Shown: in pieces, positions 45,644-54,949 of the stretch
Position numbering within the stretch: the stretch's first letter is position 1
Layout of the letters: each line of letters begins with the position of its first letter
Source: Bacteroidales bacterium UBA5349
GTDB lineage: Bacteria > Bacteroidota > Bacteroidia > Bacteroidales > Tenuifilaceae
Assembly (NCBI GenBank): GCA_002410065.1
Contig: DHQB01000019.1
Span: forward strand, 1-64,000
DNA: 64,000 nucleotides
Reading direction: 5' to 3'
Notes under the pieces: model-generated
Databases searched by the model: none
Told to the model about the DNA's origin: nothing
Seen by the model: only the letters and a program-made list of their open reading frames with translations
Translations under genes and position numbers: made by a program

Positions 45644-45675
45644 TTTGGCTGAATTGCCCTTTTTGCTTAACTTTA
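45644..45675 (+). promoter_or_regulatory. Putative promoter of the DUF1538-PII unit
   Basis: TTTG (45644-45647), 20 bp, then TAACTTTA (45668-45675), one base off the -7 consensus. The ATG is 27 bp downstream of the -7 box. Confidence 0.5.
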
Positions 45676-45702
45676 TTTATGAAATCATAATACATCCATT
45701 TC

Positions 45703-47769
45703 TTGATGAAAAAGCGAATAAAGATCCCATTAAAAAATGCTGTGGGTATGCTTGGTGGATACGCCAAGGATCGCATAGTTGAGCAAATTAGGCTAATTGC
45801 ATTTATTATCATTTACCTCGTTGCTTTTCAAATGATCATTTTAAGGGTACCCCTTTCTAATGCATTATCTCTTGCAGGCGGCATTGGTTTAGTGGTTTTT
45901 GGTTTAGCATTCTTTCTTGAGGGGTTAATACTAGGACTTATGCCCTTAGGTGAAAGAGTTGGCGTTAAACTGCCCGTAAAATTCGGGATACTATTTATAG
46001 CAATTTTTGGAGTATTCCTTGGCTTTGGTTCAACCGTTGCAGAGCCTGCAATTAGCTCATTACGCAGTGCCGGTGCTGGAGTTACCGCATGGGACGCACC
46101 AATGCTTTACATGCTACTTGAACGTTACACGCAAGCCTTAGTTTACAGCATAGGTGCGGGTGTTGGTATAGCAGTAGCCTTGGGAATGTTCAGATTCTAC
46201 TACCAACTATCGATAAAGCCATTTATCTACACCATTATTCCTATTGCCCTAACACTTTCAGTGTTATTGTCATTTGATGAAACATTACGTTCAATCATCG
46301 GATTAGCTTGGGATTCGGGAGCAGTAACAACTGGTGCGGTAACAGTACCCCTTGTACTTGCTATGGGAATTGGCGTATCGAGAGCAGCGAGTAAGAATAA
46401 AGCATCGGGTGGAGGTTTTGGGGTTATAATGCTTGCCTCGGCCCTTCCTGTACTTAGCGTGCTAATTCTTGGAATATCACTCCGTTCGTCTTCACCAGGA
46501 ATAACAACTGAAGATCACTTTTTTTCTAAGGAGAATAGAGAGTATGCACTTAAACTTTTTGATGATGAGAGTGCTATTCTAAACCATGCTTTCACGAGAG
46601 GAAGTGAGGTTGGTAGGAAATCGTTTTTTGCTGATGATGAACTATACTATAATAAGCTTAATCAACTTGCCAACAATCCTAAGGTATTAAAGGAACTGCT
46701 TGGTAGCATGTCTTTTGATGCGTGGTTAAGCAAGAAAGCATCGGAAACCGAACGAAAATATATTGCCTCGGTAAAAACGGAACCATTAGATGTGGTATCG
46801 GGCATTCCCGTTTCCACTGTACTTAAACAAGAATCGAAAATTGCACTGCAAGCCGTTATACCACTCACACTCTTGCTACTGCTTGTACTACTTCTATTTC
46901 TTCGTGAAAAACTTCGCTATAAAGATGAGTTTTTTCTAGGCATTGCGTTTACGCTAGTGGGCATGATACTCCTAACCTCTGGAATTCGATTAGGGCTAGG
47001 ACCACTGGGTGGCCAAGTTGGTGCACAATTACCGCGAGCATTTAGCAGGGAGGCTAAGTTTATTGATAGCAAGATGATTACCCCATTTGATACAACAATT
47101 GTTTTTAGCACAATAGCACTAGATGGGACAAAAAAGCAATTTTTTAATCTTACCGAAGAGAGTGGAACGAAAGTGGTTGAGTTTGAACCAAAAAACTACG
47201 ATAAAGTAAATAATATATACGAGTATGTGATAAAACGACCGCCTTTACTGGGGCCAAACCTTACTATATTGGGAATTCTCCTTGTCCTTCTTTTTGCTTT
47301 TGGAATGGGATTTGGGGCAACAATGGCTGAGCCTGCACTTAACGCACTTGGTATTACGGTTGAGGAATTGACGGTTGGAGCCATAAAACGTTCGCAAATA
47401 CTATATGTTGTTTCTCTGGGAGTTGGAATTGGTCTTGTGCTGGGCGTATTAAGAATACTTTACGACATACCCCTTATTTGGCTTATTTTACCAGGATACC
47501 TTATTCTTTTGCCCTTAACCTACTTTAGTGAGGATGAATTTTCATCAATGGCATGGGATTGCGGAGGTGTTACCACAGGACCAGTTACTGTACCATTAGT
47601 GCTGGCAATGGGACTCAGCATTGGAGGAGAACTTAACGTTGTCGATGGCTTTGGAATTCTAGCCTGCGCATCTCTTATGCCAATTATTACGGTGCTAACC
47701 TTTGGACTCATAACTCGAGCACGTCAAAAACGAATTGTTAACGCATCAATAGAGAACGACGATGAATAG
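45703..47769 (+). CDS. DUF1538 double-domain membrane protein
   Basis: 688 residues, with two DUF1538 halves separated by a soluble segment (about 265-385). Each half has the pattern LGLG-PLG-VG-LP, the FGSTVAEPAI-like (or MAEPALN) block, a segment ending LGVLR/LGMFRF, and a late GAVTTGAVTVPLVLAMG or GGVTTGPVTVPLVLAMG helix. This arrangement suggests an inverted or tandem repeat transporter fold. Substrate unknown. The linker region (residues about 277-300) is acidic and hydrophilic. The gene overlaps the PII-like gene by 8 bp (ATGAATAG), so translation is coupled, and regulation by a PII-type protein is likely. Confidence 0.85.
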   Translation: MMKKRIKIPLKNAVGMLGGYAKDRIVEQIRLIAFIIIYLVAFQMIILRVPLSNALSLAGGIGLVVFGLAFFLEGLILGLMPLGERVGVKLPVKFGILFIAIFGVFLGFGSTVAEPAISSLRSAGAGVTAWDAPMLYMLLERYTQALVYSIGAGVGIAVALGMFRFYYQLSIKPFIYTIIPIALTLSVLLSFDETLRSIIGLAWDSGAVTTGAVTVPLVLAMGIGVSRAASKNKASGGGFGVIMLASALPVLSVLILGISLRSSSPGITTEDHFFSKENREYALKLFDDESAILNHAFTRGSEVGRKSFFADDELYYNKLNQLANNPKVLKELLGSMSFDAWLSKKASETERKYIASVKTEPLDVVSGIPVSTVLKQESKIALQAVIPLTLLLLLVLLLFLREKLRYKDEFFLGIAFTLVGMILLTSGIRLGLGPLGGQVGAQLPRAFSREAKFIDSKMITPFDTTIVFSTIALDGTKKQFFNLTEESGTKVVEFEPKNYDKVNNIYEYVIKRPPLLGPNLTILGILLVLLFAFGMGFGATMAEPALNALGITVEELTVGAIKRSQILYVVSLGVGIGLVLGVLRILYDIPLIWLILPGYLILLPLTYFSEDEFSSMAWDCGGVTTGPVTVPLVLAMGLSIGGELNVVDGFGILACASLMPIITVLTFGLITRARQKRIVNASIENDDE

Positions 47770-48964
47770 AGATAACGCCAAATCAGAAAAGAGTTTTTCC
47801 CCGTCGAGAGCCGTTTGGAAAACTCAACTCGATAAGGGAGCTCACGCTCCGCATAGGGTGAGTAGAATTACCTGTATCGCTAATAAGTTATTTAGCGACA
47901 AGATTGTGGAACAGGTCTTTAAGCTGGAAATCAATTCCATATTTGGTGAGACCGGGCGAACAGCCAGAGAATTTATTACCCCCAGAAGTTTAGGGCTACC
48001 TGGGTCAACCATTAAGTTAGAGAGTACGCCTGTAGATGTTTTTAGGTTTACTGTACAGCGAAAACAGGCTCGCATGGTAATGGACTATCTTGTGAGAGTA
48101 GGTAATTTCAATATACCGGGGAGAGGCACAATATTCTCACAAGATTTGATTGAATTCACAAAAAAAGAGCCAAAATTTATTGATTTCGATGGGGTTGATG
48201 ATGTTGCGCACGATATACCCTATCTCCAGAAATTATCTTATGTAATTTGTGTACTTTCTGTTCCGGGTAGTGGCGAAAAACTAGCCAAAGTTGCCCTTGA
48301 CTTAGGCATATGTGTTCCACTAATTACACACGGAATTAGTAACGATTTACGCGATCAGATGGGATTAATTAGGATTACCATTCCACCAGAAAAAGAGGTA
48401 GTTCACCTAATTACACCTGAGCAGGATACTGAAAGTATAATTAAACTTCTGCTCGAAGAAGGGAGACTGAATAAACCTGGTCGTGGTTTTATTTACCAAA
48501 CCCCCATAAGTTATGGCTTAATTGACACCCGCATGCGAGTGGGCAGGCAACAATATGCGGCCAGTATGGAACAAATTATTGCAGCCATTGATCAGTTAAA
48601 GGGAAACACCATGTGGCGCAAACGCCTTGATACATCGGATGTTAATTCCATTGACCAACAACTATGGTTACCCAATGATAATTGTGAGATTTCGGTTATC
48701 TCAGATGAGGATACTGAAGATTTACTCAAACTCGCAGGGATGAATGCAGGGGCTACTGGTTCAACAGTATCTCGATTAAAAATAATTACGTCAGGGGCTA
48801 AAGAGCAAAAAGCTTCATCGTTAGTGCAGAGTACTTTTAGCGTATCGGCCGAAAAAACCAATGACGTTGTTGATGCGCTGCTTGAGCATAGCGCTGTTGG
48901 CATTAAGGCATCGGAAAGACTTCAAGTTTTGGACTCGCCCGCTGCGTATATCCATACATTCTAA
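47762..48964 (+). CDS. Protein with three PII-like domains
   Basis: 400 residues. Three PII-type signalling (GlnB-like) ferredoxin folds are apparent: about 35-140 (VFRFTVQRKQARMVMDYLVR, then GRGTIFSQDL), 150-285 (LSYVICVLSVPGSGEKLAKVAL, then ESIIKLLLEEGRLNKPGRGFIYQTP), and 300-395, a shorter and more divergent unit. The KPGRGFIYQT-type end of the second matches the GK-G-I-FV motif of PII proteins. PII-like regulators encoded beside membrane transporters usually sense nucleotides or 2-oxoglutarate; the ligand here is unknown. Encoded 8 bp overlapped with the DUF1538 gene. Confidence 0.75.
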   Translation: MNRDNAKSEKSFSPSRAVWKTQLDKGAHAPHRVSRITCIANKLFSDKIVEQVFKLEINSIFGETGRTAREFITPRSLGLPGSTIKLESTPVDVFRFTVQRKQARMVMDYLVRVGNFNIPGRGTIFSQDLIEFTKKEPKFIDFDGVDDVAHDIPYLQKLSYVICVLSVPGSGEKLAKVALDLGICVPLITHGISNDLRDQMGLIRITIPPEKEVVHLITPEQDTESIIKLLLEEGRLNKPGRGFIYQTPISYGLIDTRMRVGRQQYAASMEQIIAAIDQLKGNTMWRKRLDTSDVNSIDQQLWLPNDNCEISVISDEDTEDLLKLAGMNAGATGSTVSRLKIITSGAKEQKASSLVQSTFSVSAEKTNDVVDALLEHSAVGIKASERLQVLDSPAAYIHTF

Positions 48965-48980
48965 TTTCAATTTAATATAT

Positions 48981-49019
48981 TAAAACCGACCAAGACTTAA
49001 TGCTTGGTCAGTTTTTTTT
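48981..49019 (+). terminator. Terminator of the DUF1538-PII unit
   Basis: AAACCGACCAAG pairs with CTTGGTCAGTTT with one mismatch, followed by eight T. Confidence 0.85.
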
Positions 49020-49053
49020 GTGGAAGGTAAAAGCATATAGGTTATCAAATCTT

Positions 49054-50496
49054 CTAATTATTCACCTTACGAATCATAAGTAAAGCAATTATATTAAAGA
49101 TTTCAAGTCGACCTAATAGCATATTTAGGGTAAGAACAAATTTGCCGAAACTAGGTAAGGAAGAGAAATTGGAAAGCGAGCTAACCTCACCAAAGCCAGG
49201 GCCAACATTACCAATAGTTGTAATTGAAGCGCTAAATGCAGTGAATAAATCTACATCTAAAAAGGTTAAAATAAGGGTTGTGACAAAAAAGGTGAATATG
49301 TAAAGTACTATAAAAACAAGGGTAAGAGCCTCTAACTGCTCGCTTACAGGTCGTCCATTAATTTTTATTGCCACAATGGCCCGAGGGTGCTGTAAAAGTT
49401 TGAGTTGTTTTTTTACCGATTTAAAAAACAGATAAATACGGTCAAACTTTAATCCGCCTGACGTTGAGCCCACCATTGCGCATTGAATGGTAAAATAAAT
49501 AAGTATAATATGCGTAAATGCAGGCCAATGCGCACTATCAGCAGTTGCAAAACCAGTGGTTGAACTTAAAGCAATTACCTGAAATGCTCCATACCTAATT
49601 GAGTCCCAAAAACTGTAGATCCCAGAGATGTATAGTTTAGCCGATACAAGAACAATTCCTATTCCAATAATAGCCAAAAATGCTCTTACTACAGGCGATT
49701 TGAATATATTTTCAGATTTAAAGGTTAAGGTACCATATAACAAGCCGAAATGGATACCCGAAAGAATCATAAAAAACATAATTATTGTTTCAATAACTGG
49801 GCTATTGAAACCAGCAATACTTAGGTTTTTAGTGGAAAAGCCACCGGTTGCAATGGTAGAAAACGAATGATTTATAGCATCGAAAATACTCATACCTGCC
49901 AATGTGAGTAGGATGGTTTGGGTAACGGTGAGCCCTACATAAACGATAATGAGTATATGTACAATTTTACGCGCTTTGTACCGAAAGTTTAGCTTTGATA
50001 ATTCACCCATTTCGGCGTTAAGCAGAGTAAATCTGCTGCTTGTAGAATGTGGAAGAATAAGTAGAACGAATGTTATAACACCAACACCCCCTATCCAGTG
50101 GGTTGACGATCGCCAGAATTGTAATCCCTTTGGTATTCCCTCAATATCGATTAAAACCGTTGACCCAGTTGTGGTAAAACCTGAAACACTCTCGAACCAT
50201 GCGTTTATCAAACTGAATTCTCCTCCCCACATTATGTAGGGCAGCATTCCAATTGTACATGCAATAATCCAACCCCCAACAACAATAACTAATCCTTCCG
50301 AAAAACTTATATCATCATGGCTTTCAACAAAGATAAAAGGGAAAATGCCAAAAATGGTACAGATTAAACCGCTAAAGAGAAGAGGAATGGCCGATGTTTC
50401 TGAATACAAAAAGGATATTGCTGCCGAAAGCATTAGGAATACAGCATTGAATAGCAATATGTAGCCAATAAACTTTATAATTACCTCTTTACGCAT
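49054..50496 (-). CDS. trkH: TrkH/KtrB-family potassium uptake protein
   Basis: 480 residues with about ten membrane segments. The four selectivity-filter regions are recognisable: SGFTTTGSTVL, FSTIATGGFST, ALSSTTGFATAD and TTIGNVGPGFGE. These proteins carry potassium (or sodium-coupled potassium) across the inner membrane and need a TrkA or KtrA subunit in the cytoplasm; none is in the window. The gene follows the HAMP protein gene by 2 bp and the pair is almost certainly cotranscribed, hinting that the HAMP protein modulates transport or is its sensor (inference). Confidence 0.93.
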   Translation of the reverse strand: MRKEVIIKFIGYILLFNAVFLMLSAAISFLYSETSAIPLLFSGLICTIFGIFPFIFVESHDDISFSEGLVIVVGGWIIACTIGMLPYIMWGGEFSLINAWFESVSGFTTTGSTVLIDIEGIPKGLQFWRSSTHWIGGVGVITFVLLILPHSTSSRFTLLNAEMGELSKLNFRYKARKIVHILIIVYVGLTVTQTILLTLAGMSIFDAINHSFSTIATGGFSTKNLSIAGFNSPVIETIIMFFMILSGIHFGLLYGTLTFKSENIFKSPVVRAFLAIIGIGIVLVSAKLYISGIYSFWDSIRYGAFQVIALSSTTGFATADSAHWPAFTHIILIYFTIQCAMVGSTSGGLKFDRIYLFFKSVKKQLKLLQHPRAIVAIKINGRPVSEQLEALTLVFIVLYIFTFFVTTLILTFLDVDLFTAFSASITTIGNVGPGFGEVSSLSNFSSLPSFGKFVLTLNMLLGRLEIFNIIALLMIRKVNN

Positions 50497-50498
50497 TG

Positions 50499-51272
50499 TT
50501 AATTTTTAGGTTCTTGCAATTTCACTAGTCTAGTAATAAGATTATTAACTTCATTCTCTATTTTCTTAATCTCATCCTCCGATTTTAAGTTTGAGCGTAG
50601 TTGTTTTTCATGTGGATGAAATGTTCTTATCGCATCGGAAAGAGAACTGAGAGGTAAAATGTAATATTTTGAAATAAAGAAACTAAGTATCATTGAGAAA
50701 ATAAGTGAACCAACGATTGCCACAATTCCTGGCATTATTGCTCGATGTGATTTATCCTTTAAAATCGTTGCCTCATTGTACATGCTATTTTGGTTTAACC
50801 CCATTAAATCATTAATGGAATGTTTTACTGCAATAAATGACTGGTAAACCTCATCGTGATACCAGTTTATAGCCTTTATATTATGCTGTTCGTTAAGTGT
50901 TAATAGTAATTTACTCTGTAAAAGATTATAGCGGTTCTCAATCTCATCAACATGTTCTTTCTCATTCGTTTCAGTAATATTATTCTTTGCAGTTTTTAAA
51001 GCGCGAGCAAAATCTACCTCGGAAGAACGAATAATTTTCCTACCCTCCTCTTTTTCTCCCAATAGGTACATCAGAATTCCACTGTCATTCCGTTCCAATG
51101 CTTCAAGCATCGTTTTTGTGGCTTCGATGGTTTTGTAATTATCCTCAATTAGTGCGTTAACCGACCTGCTGAGTTTTAAGAACTCAATAACGGACACAGT
51201 TCCTGCAACTACAAGCAGAGTACTTAGTAGCATAAAACCTGCTAATATTTTAATTTTCAAACTCTTAATCAT
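50499..51272 (-). CDS. Four-helix-bundle/HAMP membrane protein without output domain
   Basis: 257 residues. TM1 (about 10-30), a periplasmic helical bundle (about 35-175, of the 4HB_MCP type), TM2 (179-201) and a HAMP-like coiled coil (203-252). It stops there, without kinase, cyclase or methyl-accepting domain. It is the first gene of a two-gene unit with trkH 2 bp downstream. Function is not known; it could be a truncated sensor kinase or a partner protein in its own right. Confidence 0.72.
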   Translation of the reverse strand: MIKSLKIKILAGFMLLSTLLVVAGTVSVIEFLKLSRSVNALIEDNYKTIEATKTMLEALERNDSGILMYLLGEKEEGRKIIRSSEVDFARALKTAKNNITETNEKEHVDEIENRYNLLQSKLLLTLNEQHNIKAINWYHDEVYQSFIAVKHSINDLMGLNQNSMYNEATILKDKSHRAIMPGIVAIVGSLIFSMILSFFISKYYILPLSSLSDAIRTFHPHEKQLRSNLKSEDEIKKIENEVNNLITRLVKLQEPKN

Positions 51273-51306
51273 ACTTTAGGCTGGGGTTTTAAATAAATTG
51301 GTACTG

Positions 51307-51314
51307 CAAATTTA
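51307..51314 (-). promoter_or_regulatory. Putative -7 element of the HAMP-trkH unit
   Basis: TAAATTTG on the minus strand matches TAnnTTTG and lies 35 bp before the start. No -33 box found. Confidence 0.4.
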
Positions 51315-51360
51315 TATCAAAAACGACCTAATTATTCTATTGAATTGTTTTTTTGGTCAA

Positions 51361-51400
51361 AAATAAAAGGGGCGCAAAACCTTAAGTTTTGCACCCCTTT
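51361..51400 (-). terminator. Terminator of tnaA
   Basis: A 15-bp stem with one C-A mismatch (51366-51380 with 51386-51400) and 5-nt loop; the minus-strand side continues into a T-rich stretch. Confidence 0.85.
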
Positions 51401-51420
51401 CAAAAATCTATTAAAAGACG

Positions 51421-52794
51421 TTATGCTTTATCTAACTCAGCAGTAAAGTGTCTCATTATTGGGGCTTCCCAAACTATTTTCAGACCAGATTTAATAGTAT
51501 TTCGCCTATCAAATACATTTTTAAGTGCAACAGCAATTACATCCATATGGTTATTGGTGTATGTGCGGCGTGGTATAGCAAGGCGAAGGAGTTCCAATTT
51601 TGGATAGCGGTTTTCGCGGGTTTCAGGATCACGGTCGGCCAAAAGGGCGCCAATTTCAACACCTCTAATACCTGCTTCGAGATAAAGTTCAATGGCTAGG
51701 GTTTGCGCACGGAAATGCTCCTTTGGCACATTGGGCAATACCTTGTTGGCATCAACAAAAATAGCATGTCCACCTGCTGGCGACTGGAATGGAATACCAA
51801 ACTCTTTAAGCCTTTCACCTAGGTATTCAACTTGCTTAATACGGGTTTCAAGGTATTCAAATTCGGTTCCCTCGTCAAGACCAACTGCCAATGCATTCAT
51901 ATCACGGCCAGCCATGCCACCGTAGGTAATATACCCTTCAAACATAATATTGAAGGTAGAGCAATCTCTCCAAATCTTCTCCGATCTCATTCCAATAAAG
52001 CCACCAATGTTAACAATAGCATCTTTTTTGCTACTCATGGTCATCATATCGGCATACGAAAACATCTCCCTAACAATTTCCTTAACGGTTTTCTTTTCGT
52101 AACCCTTTTCGCGAACTTTAATAAAGTATGCATTCTCTGCAAAACGAGCAGAGTCGAATAACACTGGTTTTTTGTGCTTATCGGCAACACGCTTCACTTC
52201 ACGAAGGCACTCCATTGAAACAGGCTGACCACCAGCAGTATTGTTGGTAATAGTTACAATAATGAAAGGAACTTTGGCTGCATTCTCAGCCATATATTTC
52301 TCCAACTTCTCAATATCAACATTACCCTTAAATGGGTGGTATGCCTCAGTATCACTGGCAATGTCAATGGTTAAGTCAACTGCATGTGCTTTCCGAAACT
52401 CAATATGACCCTTTGTGGTATCAAAATGCGAGTTACCAGGGATATAATCGCCCTCTTTAACCAAAGCCGAGAAAAGAACATTCTCTGCAGCACGGCCTTG
52501 GTGAGTTGGCATAAAGTACTCGAAACCTAAAATGTCTTTGATCGCTTTTTTAAGGTTGTAGTAAGATGATGACCCAGCATAGCTCTCATCGCCAAGCATC
52601 ATTGCACTCCACTGACGGTCGCTCATGGCTCCTGTTCCTGAATCAGTAATCAAATCGATAAAAACCTGATCACTTTTTAGGCTAAACAGGTTGTAATTAG
52701 CCTTTTTAATCCATTCTTCGCGCTCTTTCCGAGTGCTCCTTTTGATGGTTTCAACCATCTTAATCTTATACGATTCTGCAAATGGTAATTCCAT
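51421..52794 (-). CDS. tnaA: Tryptophanase
   Basis: 457 residues, full length. It degrades L-tryptophan to indole, pyruvate and ammonia with PLP. ITDSGTGAMSDRQW (about 49-62), PTHQGRAAE (about 96-104) and NSHFDTTKGHIEF (about 121-133) match Bacteroides/Porphyromonas tryptophanases. The PLP Lys lies in TMSSKKDAIVNIGGF (about 253-267). NTAGGQPVS, SARFAENAYF and IPRRTYT are conserved too. Tyrosine phenol-lyase is the alternative, but the SHFDTTKGH and LRLAIPRRTYTNNHMD blocks favour tryptophanase. A leader peptide and attenuator-like hairpin precede it. Confidence 0.94.
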   Translation of the reverse strand: MELPFAESYKIKMVETIKRSTRKEREEWIKKANYNLFSLKSDQVFIDLITDSGTGAMSDRQWSAMMLGDESYAGSSSYYNLKKAIKDILGFEYFMPTHQGRAAENVLFSALVKEGDYIPGNSHFDTTKGHIEFRKAHAVDLTIDIASDTEAYHPFKGNVDIEKLEKYMAENAAKVPFIIVTITNNTAGGQPVSMECLREVKRVADKHKKPVLFDSARFAENAYFIKVREKGYEKKTVKEIVREMFSYADMMTMSSKKDAIVNIGGFIGMRSEKIWRDCSTFNIMFEGYITYGGMAGRDMNALAVGLDEGTEFEYLETRIKQVEYLGERLKEFGIPFQSPAGGHAIFVDANKVLPNVPKEHFRAQTLAIELYLEAGIRGVEIGALLADRDPETRENRYPKLELLRLAIPRRTYTNNHMDVIAVALKNVFDRRNTIKSGLKIVWEAPIMRHFTAELDKA

Positions 52795-52848
52795 AGCAAT
52801 AATATTTAATTGTGATACAATATGTTAGTGAAAAAAATAAAACGAAGT

Positions 52849-52866
52849 TGGCTAAAGTTTTAGCCA
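52849..52866 (-). promoter_or_regulatory. Attenuator-like hairpin in the tnaA leader
   Basis: TGGCTAAA (52849-52856) pairs with TTTAGCCA (52859-52866). On the minus strand it starts right at the stop codon of the leader ORF and is followed after about 7 nt by TTTTATTTTTTT. It is a likely conditional terminator upstream of tnaA. Confidence 0.6.
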
Positions 52867-52947
52867 CTAAAAGTGAAAGGTATCGCGTTTTTTGATATAG
52901 CGATATACGTGATTGGCAAGTATCGATATTACTTTAAACTTCTTCAT
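52867..52947 (-). CDS. Putative tnaA leader peptide
   Basis: 26 codons plus TAG. The encoded peptide MKKFKVISILANHVYRYIKK continues with six further residues (Arg-Asp-Thr-Phe-His-Phe), and lacks Trp, unlike E. coli TnaC. It begins about 15 nt after the predicted transcription start and ends where the attenuator hairpin begins. Translation of such a short frame is not proven. The position, basic composition and coupling to the hairpin are the case for it; it may instead be chance. Confidence 0.45.
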   Translation of the reverse strand: MKKFKVISILANHVYRYIKKRDTFHF

Positions 52948-52968
52948 TATCTTTTGAGTAATATGCCG

Positions 52969-52976
52969 CAAATATA
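52969..52976 (-). promoter_or_regulatory. Putative -7 element of tnaA
   Basis: TATATTTG on the minus strand, a full match to TAnnTTTG, 175 bp upstream of the tnaA start. No clear TTTG at -33. The distance creates the long leader described. Confidence 0.55.
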
Positions 52977-53665
52977 CAGAAAATTTATTTAGCATAAAAG
53001 AAGCGGTATACCTTTTAACCTAAGTGATTTTAGCTGTTAACCTGGCACATAATTGCAGAGCAGTATTAGTGAAACTCCGAACCATTTTGGTTCATCATTT
53101 GTATTTTTCTGGGACAATTACTTTTTAATCAGCCACTACCAACTAAGATTCCTAGCATGGTTAAACATGCTTAAATATGCTTAAAATGGGTCTGTTTTGC
53201 GTAATTAGCCAAACTCAACCCAAGTGGTTTAAAGTTTATTCGTGGTCGAAATTTTATCGCTATTCAATTTTTATCCTGATAACTAATACTTTGCTTGAGA
53301 ATACTGGATGCTTGTTGCTTCTGTATACAGCAAAAAAACATCCTGCAAGGTCTTATAAAACCGCTGCTCTGTGTGCTAGTTTTCCATCTAGTAATATCGA
53401 CTATAATACCTTAGCCAATGCAAGCGCTAAAATTATTAAACAGACTGACGGTAACAAATCTATTGCATACGCTAAGAGGAACTATATAGGACTAACATTT
53501 AAAAAAATGCTGATAATATTTGAAACATACAAAAGACTTCATACGTTCGACAATTTTGAAGGAATTAGTATTAATTTCTCAATTGTTCAACATATTAGCT
53601 AAAAATAGAACAAAACAAGATAAGACAAAGGCATAACATTTTGTTTTGCATTACCTTTAGCAAAA
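52977..53665. other. Intergenic region between tnaA promoter and REC-kinase gene
   Basis: About 690 bp with little sign of coding. A 141-codon plus-strand frame (53177-53602) has no recognisable domain, no promoter or ribosome site and odd composition, and is probably chance or a relic. A hairpin GAACCA/TGGTTC lies at 53079-53093. CTTATAAAACCG (53352-53363) recurs at 54975-54986 in the gap on the other side of the kinase gene. Confidence 0.4.
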
Positions 53666-54811
53666 ATGGTACGTAACATGAATTCAAAAGGCAACATTCT
53701 TTTAGTTGACGACTCGGAGGCATTACTTAAACTAATTTCGAGTTTTTTAGAGGCCGAAAATTACACCCTGTTTACACATGGTAATGGCGAAAAAGCCCTA
53801 GAGTTTTTGGAAAACAATACTCCCGACCTAATACTACTCGACCGCACAATGCCTGGAATGCAAGGCATTGAGGTTTGTAAGCACATAAAGCAAAATAAAA
53901 AGTTACATAATATCCCCATAATATTTCTCACAGCAACAAGCGATGTTAAGTCAATTGTTGAAGGTTTTCAGGCAGGTGCCGTTGACTATATAACCAAACC
54001 ATTCCAAAAGGAGGAATTAATTGCCCGAGTACACTCACATATTGAACTCTATCAGATAACTCAAATCCTCAACGAGCAAACAAAAGTACTAACAGAAAAC
54101 GAAAAAAGTTTAAAGCAGATTAACGCCACTAAAGACAAGTTTTTTTCAATTATTGCACACGACCTAAAAAATCCATTAAACAATATCTTGCAGCTCAGCA
54201 ATCTGCTTAAAGAAAACTACTCGTCGGCTAGCCACAGCGAAAGCAACCTAGATGAAATTATAGCCCACTTAACAGCAACTGCCGAAAACACCACCGAACT
54301 TCTGGCTAATCTTCTAGACTGGGCTCAGTTTCAGGTAGGACATATTAAATATAGTCCACAGAAACTATTGTTTACAAGCATAAATAAGCAATGTTTTGAC
54401 CTACTCAGCAGTACAGCCTATGCAAAAGGCATAACCCTAGAAAGTTCAATTCATGATTCAATTCACGTTTTTGCGGACGAAAATATGACACTAACCCTGC
54501 TTCGAAATCTTATATCAAACGCAATAAAATTTACCCCCAAAAAGGGGACTGTTAAGGTTAGCGCAATTAGGAAAGATAAAATAATTAAAATTTGCGTTAG
54601 TGATACTGGTGTTGGAATTGCAGAAGAAAGATTAGATACCATTTTTCTGGTTACCAAATCAAAATCAACATACGGAACAGACGGGGAACATGGCACTGGG
54701 CTAGGTTTAATACTCTGTAAAGAGTTTGTAAACAGACATCAAGGAGATATTTGGGTAGAATCGGAACTCGGCAAGGGTAGTCAATTCTACTTCACGCTAC
54801 CTAGTGCCTAA
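53666..54811 (+). CDS. Receiver-histidine kinase fusion
   Basis: 381 residues. An N-terminal receiver domain (about 9-127; Asp near 59 in LILLDRTMPG, Lys in DYITKPF) is followed by a coiled linker, a HisKA domain with FSIIAHDLKNPLNN (His near 164), and an ATPase domain with SNAIKFTP, DTGVGIAEE and GTGLGLI. There is no transmembrane helix, so it is a cytoplasmic kinase that takes phosphate or signals from a partner through its receiver. No cognate partner adjoins. It lies between two non-coding repeat-bearing regions. Confidence 0.9.
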   Translation: MVRNMNSKGNILLVDDSEALLKLISSFLEAENYTLFTHGNGEKALEFLENNTPDLILLDRTMPGMQGIEVCKHIKQNKKLHNIPIIFLTATSDVKSIVEGFQAGAVDYITKPFQKEELIARVHSHIELYQITQILNEQTKVLTENEKSLKQINATKDKFFSIIAHDLKNPLNNILQLSNLLKENYSSASHSESNLDEIIAHLTATAENTTELLANLLDWAQFQVGHIKYSPQKLLFTSINKQCFDLLSSTAYAKGITLESSIHDSIHVFADENMTLTLLRNLISNAIKFTPKKGTVKVSAIRKDKIIKICVSDTGVGIAEERLDTIFLVTKSKSTYGTDGEHGTGLGLILCKEFVNRHQGDIWVESELGKGSQFYFTLPSA

Positions 54812-54949
54812 GCATGATACTAAATTCGCTTTAATCGCATACCCGCTAAAACATAATTTTGCACTTCTAAAATTTTCAATATTCCCTTCCACATGCTTTA
54901 ATTTCTTGTATTTTGCCGTCTAGCCAAGTTGCCCCTGACTAATTCGATG

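Noticed and set aside
53177..53602. 141-codon plus-strand frame upstream of the REC-kinase
   Set aside because: No domain, no promoter or ribosome site, and unusual composition. Likely chance in a non-coding region.
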